From CAWGOF01 sp963824225 (GTDB taxonomy: Bacteria > Acidobacteriota > Polarisedimenticolia > Polarisedimenticolales > Polarisedimenticolaceae), in NCBI GenBank assembly GCA_963824225.1, contig CAWGOF010000001.1, forward strand, positions 310,001-374,000: DNA of 64,000 bases, given 5' to 3'. The notes beneath the pieces were generated by a model. The model had not been told where the DNA came from. It did not search any database and was given only the letters and a program-made list of their open reading frames with translations. Within the stretch, counting starts at the first letter, position 1. The number at the start of each line of letters is the position of its first letter. Made by a program: the position numbers and the translations under genes. This document shows, piece after piece, positions 33,943 to 42,043 of this stretch.

Positions 33943-33945
33943 GCT

Positions 33946-35376
33946 TCAGCGGACGCTCTTCTCGAGCACGCGGTAGACACGCCCCCCCGGCGTCAGGGCC
34001 GACCGGGTCACGTGCCACGTCGGATCGCCGAGCAGCGCCTGCTCGACCTCGGGCTGGACCGTGATGTCGTGCAGCAACACGGCACGGTACGCCGGGTACG
34101 CCGCCAGGAACGCCGGGAGCTCGACCGCGTCGATCGGTAGGCCGAGGAACTGCCGGTCCGGGAAGCGCCAGATCAGGCTCTCGGGACAGTACCCACCGCT
34201 CGACACGAGATACCTCGATTCGGTGAGCAGGCTCGCATCCGGAGTGAGCGCCTCGAGCGATCCCATCGGCGGCGGCACGAGCAGCGCCGCGCCACCGAGC
34301 AACGGCGGGAGCACGAGGAGCCCGGCGAGCCAGCGCCGTCCCTGGCGCGCGGACAACCGCTCGGCGACGAGACCGATCGACAGGAACAGGGCCGGGAATA
34401 CGCCGAGATAGATCCGGAAGAAGTTCGCCGACAAGCTCGTGTCGAGAAACAGGAAATACACCACGGGCGCGAGCCCGGCGAGGGCCAGCGACACGCGGCG
34501 CGCCCCGATCGCGCACACGAGCCCTGTGCCGAGGAACGCGATCGATGGCCAGTTCGGGCGGCCGCCGTGGACCAGCCATTCGGGGCGCGGGATCACGGTC
34601 TCGTGCAGGCGGCGGAGACCCTCCTGCACCGCCGGGTGCATCTGGACGACGAAGGTCGAGAGCCAGTCGAAATCGGCGCTATGCGTCGCCAGCCCGTCCC
34701 ACGTGAAGACCCACGGATGCGCGCCGAGGATCCGATGGTTGCGCCACCAGGACGCGGCGACGGGAACGGCGACACCGATCAGGAAGCCGATCGCGCGCCG
34801 CGGGTCTCGAAGCCACGGCAGCGCGAGGAAGACGTTGAGGGCGAGATTCGAGCGCAGCACGATGGCGATTCCCAGGAGCGCCCCAGCGCCGGTGGAGCTC
34901 GCCGTACCCCGACGGCTGGCGACGAGCGCCAGGCCCACGACGGTGAGGGCCAGAGCGAGCGCCTCCGGCCCGTAGTGGCACGTGAACGCGACGACGGGGC
35001 CGCAGGCCGCGAGCAGCCCGGCCGCGACCGTCGCCGCTGTCGGGCCGGCAAGGCGCCGGCCCACGACGTACAAGGCCGGCACGGCGAGCACCGAGAACGC
35101 ACCGGCGATCCATTGCGGCCCGATGGCGGGCGGGGCCACCGCGCACAGGACGTACCAGATCGGGCTGTACCAGAGGTACGGCTGACCGTCGTACAGCGTG
35201 AAGCCCAGGCCGTCGCGCAGGTTGCGCACGAGCGCCAGATGGCGCCACGGGTCGTACGGTGGCACGTCGAGCCGCAGCAGGTAGACCGTGCGGATCGCGA
35301 CGGCCAGAGCGGTGAGGGCCACGGCGTGCCGCGCGTCGATCCGGTCGAGCCCAACCGCCGCTCGGCCGTCGTTCAT
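33946..35376 (-). CDS. GT-C-type membrane glycosyltransferase (PMT/ArnT-like)
   Basis: 476 residues with roughly nine to ten hydrophobic segments. The first periplasmic loop has D-V-P-P-Y-D-P-W-R-H (acidic residues near the end of TM1, as in GT-C enzymes). Such enzymes use polyprenyl-phosphate sugars to glycosylate lipids or proteins on the outer face of the inner membrane. ATG 35376 overlaps the stop of the DegT aminotransferase gene (ATGA), so it is the last gene of the epimerase-aminotransferase-GT series. Confidence 0.65.
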   Translation of the reverse strand: MNDGRAAVGLDRIDARHAVALTALAVAIRTVYLLRLDVPPYDPWRHLALVRNLRDGLGFTLYDGQPYLWYSPIWYVLCAVAPPAIGPQWIAGAFSVLAVPALYVVGRRLAGPTAATVAAGLLAACGPVVAFTCHYGPEALALALTVVGLALVASRRGTASSTGAGALLGIAIVLRSNLALNVFLALPWLRDPRRAIGFLIGVAVPVAASWWRNHRILGAHPWVFTWDGLATHSADFDWLSTFVVQMHPAVQEGLRRLHETVIPRPEWLVHGGRPNWPSIAFLGTGLVCAIGARRVSLALAGLAPVVYFLFLDTSLSANFFRIYLGVFPALFLSIGLVAERLSARQGRRWLAGLLVLPPLLGGAALLVPPPMGSLEALTPDASLLTESRYLVSSGGYCPESLIWRFPDRQFLGLPIDAVELPAFLAAYPAYRAVLLHDITVQPEVEQALLGDPTWHVTRSALTPGGRVYRVLEKSVR

Positions 35377-36467
35377 GCCGTGCCGCGGAGCGCGGCGGCG
35401 ACGATCGGGATCGCTCGGTCGTCCAGGCCCGGGTAGAGCGGCAGGGACAGCACCGAGTCACAGGCGCCCTCGGTCACCGGGAGGTCGCCCGTCTGATACC
35501 CGAGGAACTCGTACGCCTCCATCCGGTGCACCGGGCACGGGTAGTGGATCCCGAAGCCGATCGCAGCCCGGTCGAGCGCGGCGATCGCCGCGTCCCGGTC
35601 CTCGGGGCGCACGACGAACAGGTGCCAAGCGTGTGCGTCGGGCGCCGTTGCGTCCGGACACCGGATCGCGCTGCCGCGCAGCGCGTCGCCGTACGCTCGG
35701 GCGAGCGAGCGCCGCCGCGAAACGAGCGCATCGAGATGACGCAGCTTCACCCGCAGCACCGCGGCCTGCAGCTCGTCGAGGCGGCTGTTCACGCCTTCGA
35801 TGTGCGAGGTCCGGTCGCCGTCGAACCCGTACATCCGGAGCCGGCGCAGGCGTGCGGCCAGCGCGGGGTCGTCGGTGACGCATGCGCCCGCGTCGCCGAG
35901 CGCCCCGAGGTTCTTCGTCGGGTAGAACGAGAAGCACCCGATCGCCCCGCGCGTGCCGACGTGGCGCCCCTCAGGGCGTGCGCCATGGGCCTGCGCGCAG
36001 TCCTCGACGACCGCGAGCGCGTGGCGCGCGGCGAACGCCAGGATCGGCTCCAGGGGCACGGCGCGGCCGTACAGATGCACCGGGAGCACACAGCGCGTCT
36101 GCGGAGTCCGGGCCCGCTCGAGGAGCCCCGGGTCGATGAGCAGCGACTCGGCGTCGACGTCGACGAAGCGCGGGACGCCGCCGGCGGCCCGGATCCCCGC
36201 GACCGGTGGCGCGCCGGCATTGGCCACGGTCAACACCTCGTCGCCCGCACCGATGCCCAGCGCGCGCAGCGCGAGCGCGATCGCGTCCGTCCCGCAGGCC
36301 ACGCCGACCGCGTGCCGCGCGCCGACCCACGTCGAGAACTCGCGTTCGAACGCCTCGACCTCGGGCCCGAGGATCAGCCGACCCGACGACAGGACCCGCG
36401 ACACCGCCGCGTCGATCTCGTCCGCGATCGCCCCGAGCTCCGGACGATAGTCGAAGAACGGGATCAT
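35373..36467 (-). CDS. DegT/DnrJ/EryC1 sugar aminotransferase
   Basis: 364 residues, ATG 36467 in ATGA overlap with the upstream epimerase gene. PLP-dependent fold type I enzyme: G-T-D-A-I-A-L-A-L-R-A-L substrate/PLP phosphate region, V-E-D-C-A-Q-A-H-G (cofactor Asp), and F-S-F-Y-P-T-K-N-L-G-A with the PLP lysine. Such enzymes transaminate nucleotide-linked keto sugars to amino sugars. The neighbouring epimerase suggests it makes an NDP-amino sugar for the local glycan; the exact substrate is not deducible. Confidence 0.85.
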   Translation of the reverse strand: MIPFFDYRPELGAIADEIDAAVSRVLSSGRLILGPEVEAFEREFSTWVGARHAVGVACGTDAIALALRALGIGAGDEVLTVANAGAPPVAGIRAAGGVPRFVDVDAESLLIDPGLLERARTPQTRCVLPVHLYGRAVPLEPILAFAARHALAVVEDCAQAHGARPEGRHVGTRGAIGCFSFYPTKNLGALGDAGACVTDDPALAARLRRLRMYGFDGDRTSHIEGVNSRLDELQAAVLRVKLRHLDALVSRRRSLARAYGDALRGSAIRCPDATAPDAHAWHLFVVRPEDRDAAIAALDRAAIGFGIHYPCPVHRMEAYEFLGYQTGDLPVTEGACDSVLSLPLYPGLDDRAIPIVAAALRGTA

Positions 36468-37461
36468 CCGCGCCGGGCTCGCCGGCCCGGGTCGCGGAAC
36501 CAGTCGACCGTGCGCGCGAGCCCGTCGGCCAGGTCGATCCGCGGGCTCCACCCGGTGGCGGCGGCGAACGCCGCGAACTCCCCGTAGTAGTCGCCGATGT
36601 CGATCGCCGCGAGCGTCCGGCGGGAACGGCACGCGCTCGCAGCCGAAACGGCGCGAACCGAGCCAGCGTCTCGACGAACTCGATCAGGCTGTACGTGCTC
36701 GGCGTGGCCGAGGTTGAACGACTGGCCGAGCAGGCGGTCGCTCTCGGCCGCGAGCAGCAGCGCATCCACGACGTCGTCGACGTAGTTGAAGTCGCGCCGC
36801 TGCTCGCCCGTGCCGTAGATCCGGATCGTCTCGCCGGCGAGCGCCTGACGCAGGAACACGCCGACGAAACCCTTGCGATCGCTTGCAGGTCCATGCCGCG
36901 GGCCGTAGGTGTTCGTCAGGCGCAGGCTGACCGTGGCGCATGCCGTAGCACCTGATGGTACAGCGTGTAGTACATCTCGGCGGCGAGCTTGTTGATGCCG
37001 TTGACGTCGACCGGACGCAGCGGATGTCGCTCGTCGACCGGCAGGTATTCGCGGCCGGCCGTAGAGCTGGCGCGTGCTGGCGAAGACGATCCGCACGCTC
37101 GGGTTGACCTTGCGGCAGCATTCGAGGAGCGAGAGCTGAGCTGCGGCAGTTGATCTCCAGGTCGGTCTCGGGATCGCTCCATGCTGTCGATGTGGCTGAC
37201 CTGGCCGGCCAGGCTGAAGATCACGTCCTCGCTCCGCACGAGCTAGCCCAGGCTGTGCCGGTCCCGGACGTCCGAGAAGTTGACGCGCAATCGCTCACGC
37301 ACCGGCTCGATGTTCGCCAGGTCGGCGCCGTAGGCCGGGAGCATCGAATCGACGAGCTGGACCCGCGCGCCGAGCTCGACGAGGCGGATCGCCAGGTTGC
37401 TGCCGATGAAACCGATCCCGCCGGTGACCAGCACGCGCTTCCCGCGCCACGACTCGCTCAC
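36464..37461 (-). CDS. NAD-dependent nucleotide-sugar epimerase/dehydratase (frameshifted)
   Basis: About 332 residues; GTG 37461. Rossmann motif T-G-G-I-G-F-I-G-S-N, then F-S-L-A-G-Q-V-S-H, F-A-S-T-R-Q-L-Y-G, L-R-L-T-N-T-Y-G-P-R-H-G and R-D-F-N-Y-V-D-D-V-V-D-A-L-L are recovered from three frames. Indels lie near 37245, 37180, 37130, 37060, 36940, 36890 and 36630. The extended-SDR catalytic Y-x-x-x-K site reads N-G-I-N-K, so tyrosine is replaced by asparagine, a variant I associate with a subgroup of these epimerases. Coupled to the downstream aminotransferase (ATGA). Confidence 0.78.
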
Positions 37462-38413
37462 CGACCGCCGTCCGCCGCGCCGCACGTAGCGGACGACGAA
37501 CTGTGGCGCGCTCGAGTGGTCGAGGAACAGCCGACCCAGGTACTCGCCGATCGTCCCCAGGATCACGAGCTGCACGCCGGCGAACAGGGTCACGACGACG
37601 AGCACGGTCGGCAAGCCGTGCGTCACGTTCGGGTTCACGTACAGCTTGTCCACCACGATCGCCACGAGCAGCAGCAGGCTGACCATCGACGTGGCCACGC
37701 CGAGCAGCGCGGAGATGCGCAGCGGGGTGATCGAGAAATTGAGGAACATGTTCAGCCACAGCGTGCACGAGCTTGCGCAGGGTGTAGGTCGACGGGCCCT
37801 CGGCCGAGCGATGCGATACCTCGACCTGACCGAGGCTGCGCGTCGTGCGCAGGATCAGCCCGTCGATGTACGGAAACGCGCCTCTGTAGCGCGTGATCTC
37901 GTCGACGGTGAAGCGGTTGAGGATCTTGAAGCTCGACAGGTACAGGTCCCGCGGCTTGCGCAACATGACGTTCGCGACGCGGTCGTGGAACCTGCTACCC
38001 AGGTTGCGCCAGACGTCGTGCCGCTTGACGCGGTAGCGTCCGTAGACCACGTCCTGCCCTCCATCGGCGATCGCCCGGTACAGGGTGCGGACCTCTTCGG
38101 GTGGATTCTGTCCGTCGTCGTCGAGGATCGCGACGTAGCGGCCCCGCGCGTGGTTGAGCCCGGCGAGCACGGCGCCGTGCTCGCCGAAGTTGCGCGCCAG
38201 GTGCAGGAACACGACGGTTCGAGGAAAGCGCTCGAGCAGTGCCGCACACGCGTGCTCCGAGCGATCGGTCGAGCCGTCGTCGACGAGCACGATCTCGATC
38301 GGCAGATCGCGGTACAGCTCGTGGATCCGCTCGACGACCGGACCGATCGTGGTCTCGGCGTTGAACACCGGGATGACGAACGAGAGCTCGATCTCCTGCA
38401 CGGTGGCCGTCAC
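37458..38413 (-). CDS. Polyprenyl-phosphate glycosyltransferase, GtrB/ArnC-like GT2
   Basis: GTG 38413. N-terminal GT2 domain: S-F-V-I-P-V-F-N-A-E, V-L-V-D-D-G-S-T-D, A-I-L-D-D-D-G-Q-N-P-P-E (DXD). Then L-N-F-S-I-T-P-L-R with two C-terminal TM helices (near 37700 and 37570). Such enzymes transfer a sugar from NDP-sugar to undecaprenyl phosphate. A frame break near 37755 splits it. As written, the C-terminal frame runs without a stop into the epimerase. Because GTGA at 37461-37458 would be the usual coupled overlap, one missing or extra base is the likely cause, and I place the end there. Confidence 0.78.
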
Positions 38414-38427
38414 TCCGGGGCGATGCG

Positions 38428-40029
38428 CTATCTTGCGGAGCCGTAAGGGTTTACGGACGCGGGCGCAAGTCCTCCATTATCGTTGGCCGTCTCGGCCCTG
38501 TCAACGCCGACGCGATACAGATCGTAGTTCTCGTCGGCCACGAGCGCGCCCCGGAAGCGCGCGACGAGCACGGCGGTCGCATCGTCGCCGATCGGCGCGC
38601 GCTCGCCGACGTGCAGGCCGCCCCACGGATAGCTCAGGATCAGGAGCACGTCGCGACCCGCGGACCGCGCGAGGGCCCGCGCGTCGGCGAGCGCCTGCGT
38701 GACGGGGACCAGGCGCCGACGGTCGCTCCAGTCGAGGAACGTGCCGTACCGGCGGCTCTCGGGGTACCACACCTGGCGGTCGAGGTACGCGGCGATCGGT
38801 TCGATCGAGTAGTCGAGGCTCCCGACGATCGGCAGGTCCCAGAGATCGGTCGACCTCACGTGTGTCGCGACCGCGCGGGCATTCGAGAACGGCAGGGCCA
38901 GATCGCGCAGATACGCGTGCGCGCCGGCGACGGCGTGCACGGCGAGGAGTGCGGCGAGGCCGAGCCGCCATCTCGCGCGCGTCCGTGCCGGGGGCGCGGG
39001 GCCGGGCGGGCCGAGGATCGACGCGAGCCAGGCGCAGGCGAGGAGCCAGACGAAGTGCTGGCCGTGGTGTCGCGCATACCCGAACCAGACGAACAGCGTG
39101 AGCGTGAGGAGCGTCGCCGAGCCACAGAGAAACGCGAGCAGCGCTTCGGGACACCGACGTAGCGCCCGGGCCGCCGACCCGAGCGCCAGGAGCCCGACGA
39201 GTGCGCCCACGGGAGCGCCCACGCCGCGAGGGAGCATGTCCAGGGCCGACGAGTTCCAGCTCGTGTAGGCCGTGAAGTCGGGCAACGGGACGAATCCGCG
39301 GGCCACCGTGCCGAGGCACATCGAGAGCCAGCGCAGATCCCAGCCCGGCCGGTAGGCCCCGGCGTGATCGGGACCGATGGCCAGCGATTGCGCGAGCGTG
39401 TGACCGAACGCCACGGCGGCGGCAAGGACCACGACCGACGCCCCGACCCACGACACCGTGAGCGACTTGGCGCCGCGCCACCGCGCGAGGAGCACGGCCG
39501 CGAGCACGAGCCCGGCGAAGATCGTCCCGAACAGGTTCGTTTGTGCGAGCAGGGCGAGCAGCGTCGCCCCGACGCCGTCGATCGCTCGGCGCCGCGAGAG
39601 TCGCGCCAGGAACGCGGCCAGCAGGAGCAGCTCGAGGGCGTAGCTCCGTGTGATCACGGTGAACTCGTACAGCGGAAAGTAGCCCAGGACGACGAGCGCG
39701 CGGACCCAGCGCGACGCGGGCGCGTGGCGCGCCACGAGCCCCGCGGCCGCGGTGGCGATGGCGACGTTGAGGGCCTGGATCGCCGCGGGTGCCCGCGTGA
39801 GCCGGGACAGCAGCCACGTCAGGACGTACCACAGCGCCGGGTGTCCCTCGGTTCCCATGTTGCGCAGCAGGCTCGCCGGATCCGGGCTGTCCCGCGCGAT
39901 GAGCCAGATCTCGAGCTCGTCGCGCCACATCTCGTGCCGCAGCGCTCCCGCGGCCGCGAGCGCGGCGAACACGCACGCGAGCACGACGGCGAAGCGGGTC
40001 TCGGACGGCGCCCGATCGGCCGGACTCAT
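38428..40029 (-). CDS. GT-C-like integral membrane protein
   Basis: 533 residues, ATG 40029 overlapping the methyltransferase stop (ATGA). Ten or so TM segments; M-W-R-D-E-L-E-I-W in the first loop gives the acidic pair typical of GT-C/PMT-like transferases, followed by N-M-G-T-E-G-H-P-A-L-W-Y. A ~120-residue periplasmic C-terminal part follows. Probably uses the Und-P-sugar made by the adjacent GT2. Acceptor unknown. Confidence 0.6.
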   Translation of the reverse strand: MSPADRAPSETRFAVVLACVFAALAAAGALRHEMWRDELEIWLIARDSPDPASLLRNMGTEGHPALWYVLTWLLSRLTRAPAAIQALNVAIATAAAGLVARHAPASRWVRALVVLGYFPLYEFTVITRSYALELLLLAAFLARLSRRRAIDGVGATLLALLAQTNLFGTIFAGLVLAAVLLARWRGAKSLTVSWVGASVVVLAAAVAFGHTLAQSLAIGPDHAGAYRPGWDLRWLSMCLGTVARGFVPLPDFTAYTSWNSSALDMLPRGVGAPVGALVGLLALGSAARALRRCPEALLAFLCGSATLLTLTLFVWFGYARHHGQHFVWLLACAWLASILGPPGPAPPARTRARWRLGLAALLAVHAVAGAHAYLRDLALPFSNARAVATHVRSTDLWDLPIVGSLDYSIEPIAAYLDRQVWYPESRRYGTFLDWSDRRRLVPVTQALADARALARSAGRDVLLILSYPWGGLHVGERAPIGDDATAVLVARFRGALVADENYDLYRVGVDRAETANDNGGLAPASVNPYGSAR

Positions 40030-40898
40030 CCCGCACGATCCGGCTTTCGTCCGACGTAGATGAAGCACGAGCTGATGTTGCGTGCCTGGGGCAGATGCTT
40101 GAGCGCGACGTCGAGGAACTTGAGGGGAAACGTCAGCAGCATCGCCGCGACGTACGCCGTCGCGTGCAGCCTCTGGCTGCCGAACGACAACGTCACCGCG
40201 ACCCACTCCTGGAACGTCCACAGCAGCGCCGACGTCGGGCCACCGTTCGGCACGAGCATCTCGGTCTCGAACCCCGCATGGAGCCGGACCACGCCCTCGT
40301 GGGTCCAGCGCGTGAAGTCCCGCGGCGACGCGTGATAGCCGACGACGAACGGCACGTCGGTGTACACGCGGCCGCCGGGTCGCAAGACGCGACGGATCTC
40401 GGCCACGACGCGCGCCGGGTCCGGGACGTGCTCGAGCACGGACACGTCGAGCACGACGTCGACGCTCGCGTCCTCGAGCGGCAGGTCCGCGGCGTCGCAC
40501 ACGATATCCACCCCGTCGTACGGACTCGCGTCGAAGTTGATCACGCGCGGGTCGAGGATCGTGTTTCCCGAGCCCACGTTCACGAACACGCCGGGCCGCC
40601 CGCGAACGTAGCGCGCGAGGAAGCGGCGGCGCGTGCCGTCGAAGTACAGCGGGCTGACGAGCCACACCAGAGCGGCGTACGTCCGACGCAGGCGCTTGAA
40701 CGGGTGCTTTAGCCGATCGAGAGGATCGGCGGGAGGCGTGCTCGCGCACTCGATGAACCGCAGCTGATCCCCGGAGCGCTCGTACGCCCGCCCGCACGAC
40801 CGGCACGCGACGCTGTCGGCGCCGAACGCGAGATCGGCGCGTCGGCACGCCGGGCAGCGCAGGGCGAGCGGACGAAGCCGCTCGGGCGGAGCGGTCAT
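40026..40898 (-). CDS. SAM-dependent methyltransferase with N-terminal zinc ribbon
   Basis: 290 residues; ATG 40898 in ATGA overlap with the flippase gene. The first ~40 residues hold C-P-A-C and C-R-S-C pairs (Trm112-like zinc ribbon). The class I methyltransferase domain shows V-N-V-G-S-G-N-T (motif I), D-A-S-P-Y-x-x-V-D, C-D-A-A-D-L-P, D-V-V-L-D-V-S-V-L-E-H-V-P-D-P (motif IV/post) and V-L-R-P-G-G-R-V-Y. Such proteins in glycan clusters often methylate terminal sugars. The substrate is inferred from context only. Confidence 0.75.
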   Translation of the reverse strand: MTAPPERLRPLALRCPACRRADLAFGADSVACRSCGRAYERSGDQLRFIECASTPPADPLDRLKHPFKRLRRTYAALVWLVSPLYFDGTRRRFLARYVRGRPGVFVNVGSGNTILDPRVINFDASPYDGVDIVCDAADLPLEDASVDVVLDVSVLEHVPDPARVVAEIRRVLRPGGRVYTDVPFVVGYHASPRDFTRWTHEGVVRLHAGFETEMLVPNGGPTSALLWTFQEWVAVTLSFGSQRLHATAYVAAMLLTFPLKFLDVALKHLPQARNISSCFIYVGRKPDRAG

Positions 40899-41272
40899 GC
40901 GCGGCCCGGGGCCAGGAGCGCGACACCGGCGAGCACGAGGAGCGTGCCGACCCACGCGCGAGCCGAGAGCGGCTCGCCGAGCACGAGCCAGCTCAGGAAC
41001 GCGACGACCAGGATCGATGCACAGGCGATCGGGTATGCGTAGCTCAGGTCGAGCCGCGTCAGGGCCTGGAGCCAGCACACGAAGCCGGAGGCCACGAGCA
41101 CGAGCGCGAGCCCGCTCGTGGCCCCGCGTCCGGAGGCGAACAGCGCTCCGAGGAGCGCGCGCAGATCGCCCGGGTCGGACCCCCGTAGCACCGCCTTGAG
41201 CAGCACCTGGCTCAGTGCGGCGCAGCCGATCGACGCGGCGAGGAACACGTTGCCCAGGACGAACCGCGACAT
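40895..41272 (-). CDS. EmrE/ArnE-like small membrane transporter (putative Und-P-sugar flippase)
   Basis: 125 residues with four TM helices, the DMT/SMR size. Y-A-Y-P-I-A and W-V-G-T-L-L-V-L-A-G-V-A-L-L match the EamA/ArnE-type ends. In glycan loci, ArnE/F-type proteins flip undecaprenyl-phosphate-linked sugars across the inner membrane; the adjacent GtrB-like GT2 and GT-C proteins support that role over drug efflux. ATG 41272, 4 nt after the upstream methyltransferase stop; overlaps the next gene by ATGA. Confidence 0.7.
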   Translation of the reverse strand: MSRFVLGNVFLAASIGCAALSQVLLKAVLRGSDPGDLRALLGALFASGRGATSGLALVLVASGFVCWLQALTRLDLSYAYPIACASILVVAFLSWLVLGEPLSARAWVGTLLVLAGVALLAPGRA

Positions 41273-41276
41273 GCCG

Positions 41277-41966
41277 TCAGCCTCGCTCGAGAACGAACAG
41301 CAGATGCTCGTGCGCGGCGTCGACGCGCAGGATCCGGAACCCCGCGTCCTGGGCCTGGCCCTCGAGCGCGATACGGTCCACCGTGCTGCGGGCCAGGCTC
41401 CAGCTCGAGGCGAAGCGGTAGCGCGGCAAGACGAACGACACCACGCGGTAGCCGGCGATGAGCGCGCGCACGAACGCCCGGGTTCGCGCGCGCATCGCCT
41501 GGCGATCGAACTCCACCACGACCAGCCGGCCGGCGGGCGCGAGTACGCGCCGCAGCTCGGCCAGCACGCGCCACCGATCGTCCACGCCCGGCAGGACCCC
41601 GGCCAGGACCGCTCCGTCGAACCGCTCGGCGCCGTACGGCAGAGCCCGCACGTCCCCCTGCACGAACGCCGGCCGTGCGACGCGGCCGCCGCGGCCGACG
41701 CGCCGCGTGGCCTCGCGGCACGCGACGCGGAGCATGCCCGCCGACGCGTCGAGCCCGTCCACGCGCGCCCCGGGGAACGCGCGGACGAGCCCGATGGCGA
41801 ACAGACCGGTTCCGCAGCCCGCGTCGAGCAGCGCGTGACGCGGACCGCGCTCGGCCAAGGCGGCGACGACCCGGCCGACGATCGGGTGGTCGTAGTCGTT
41901 GCGCCACCACCGGTAGAACGGGGCTTGGACGTCGTACCAACGGGTGAGTCGCTGCGAGTCGATCAT
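41277..41966 (-). CDS. Class I SAM-dependent methyltransferase (UbiE-like)
   Basis: 229 residues. A-L-L-D-A-G-C-G-T-G-L-F-A-I (motif I, ~residues 46-59), G-L-D-A-S-A-G-M-L, Q-G-D-V-R-A-L-P-Y and L-A-P-A-G-R-L-V-V-V-E-F are typical of Methyltransf_11/25 proteins. No ubiquinone/menaquinone genes are adjacent, so a glycan or lipid target is as likely. ATG 41966 with no clear Shine-Dalgarno, 13 nt after a consensus TATAAT. Divergent from the WecE-like gene. Confidence 0.72.
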   Translation of the reverse strand: MIDSQRLTRWYDVQAPFYRWWRNDYDHPIVGRVVAALAERGPRHALLDAGCGTGLFAIGLVRAFPGARVDGLDASAGMLRVACREATRRVGRGGRVARPAFVQGDVRALPYGAERFDGAVLAGVLPGVDDRWRVLAELRRVLAPAGRLVVVEFDRQAMRARTRAFVRALIAGYRVVSFVLPRYRFASSWSLARSTVDRIALEGQAQDAGFRILRVDAAHEHLLFVLERG

Positions 41967-41979
41967 GGCTGGCGCCCGG

Positions 41980-41985
41980 ATTATA
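41980..41985 (-). promoter_or_regulatory. Consensus -10 for the methyltransferase-flippase-GT operon
   Basis: TATAAT on the minus strand, 13 nt upstream of ATG 41966. On the plus strand a weaker TACCAT (42027-42032) precedes the divergent aminotransferase ATG by 11 nt. Confidence 0.5.
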
Positions 41986-42043
41986 CGGTCCGCCGGCGCG
42001 GGTCCCGCATTCCGCGCGTCTCGGAGTACCATGCGTCCCACCG

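Noticed and set aside
40895..41272. Small multidrug resistance exporter
   Set aside because: Same fold, but the context of Und-P glycosyltransferase and GT-C genes favours an ArnE-type lipid-sugar flippase.
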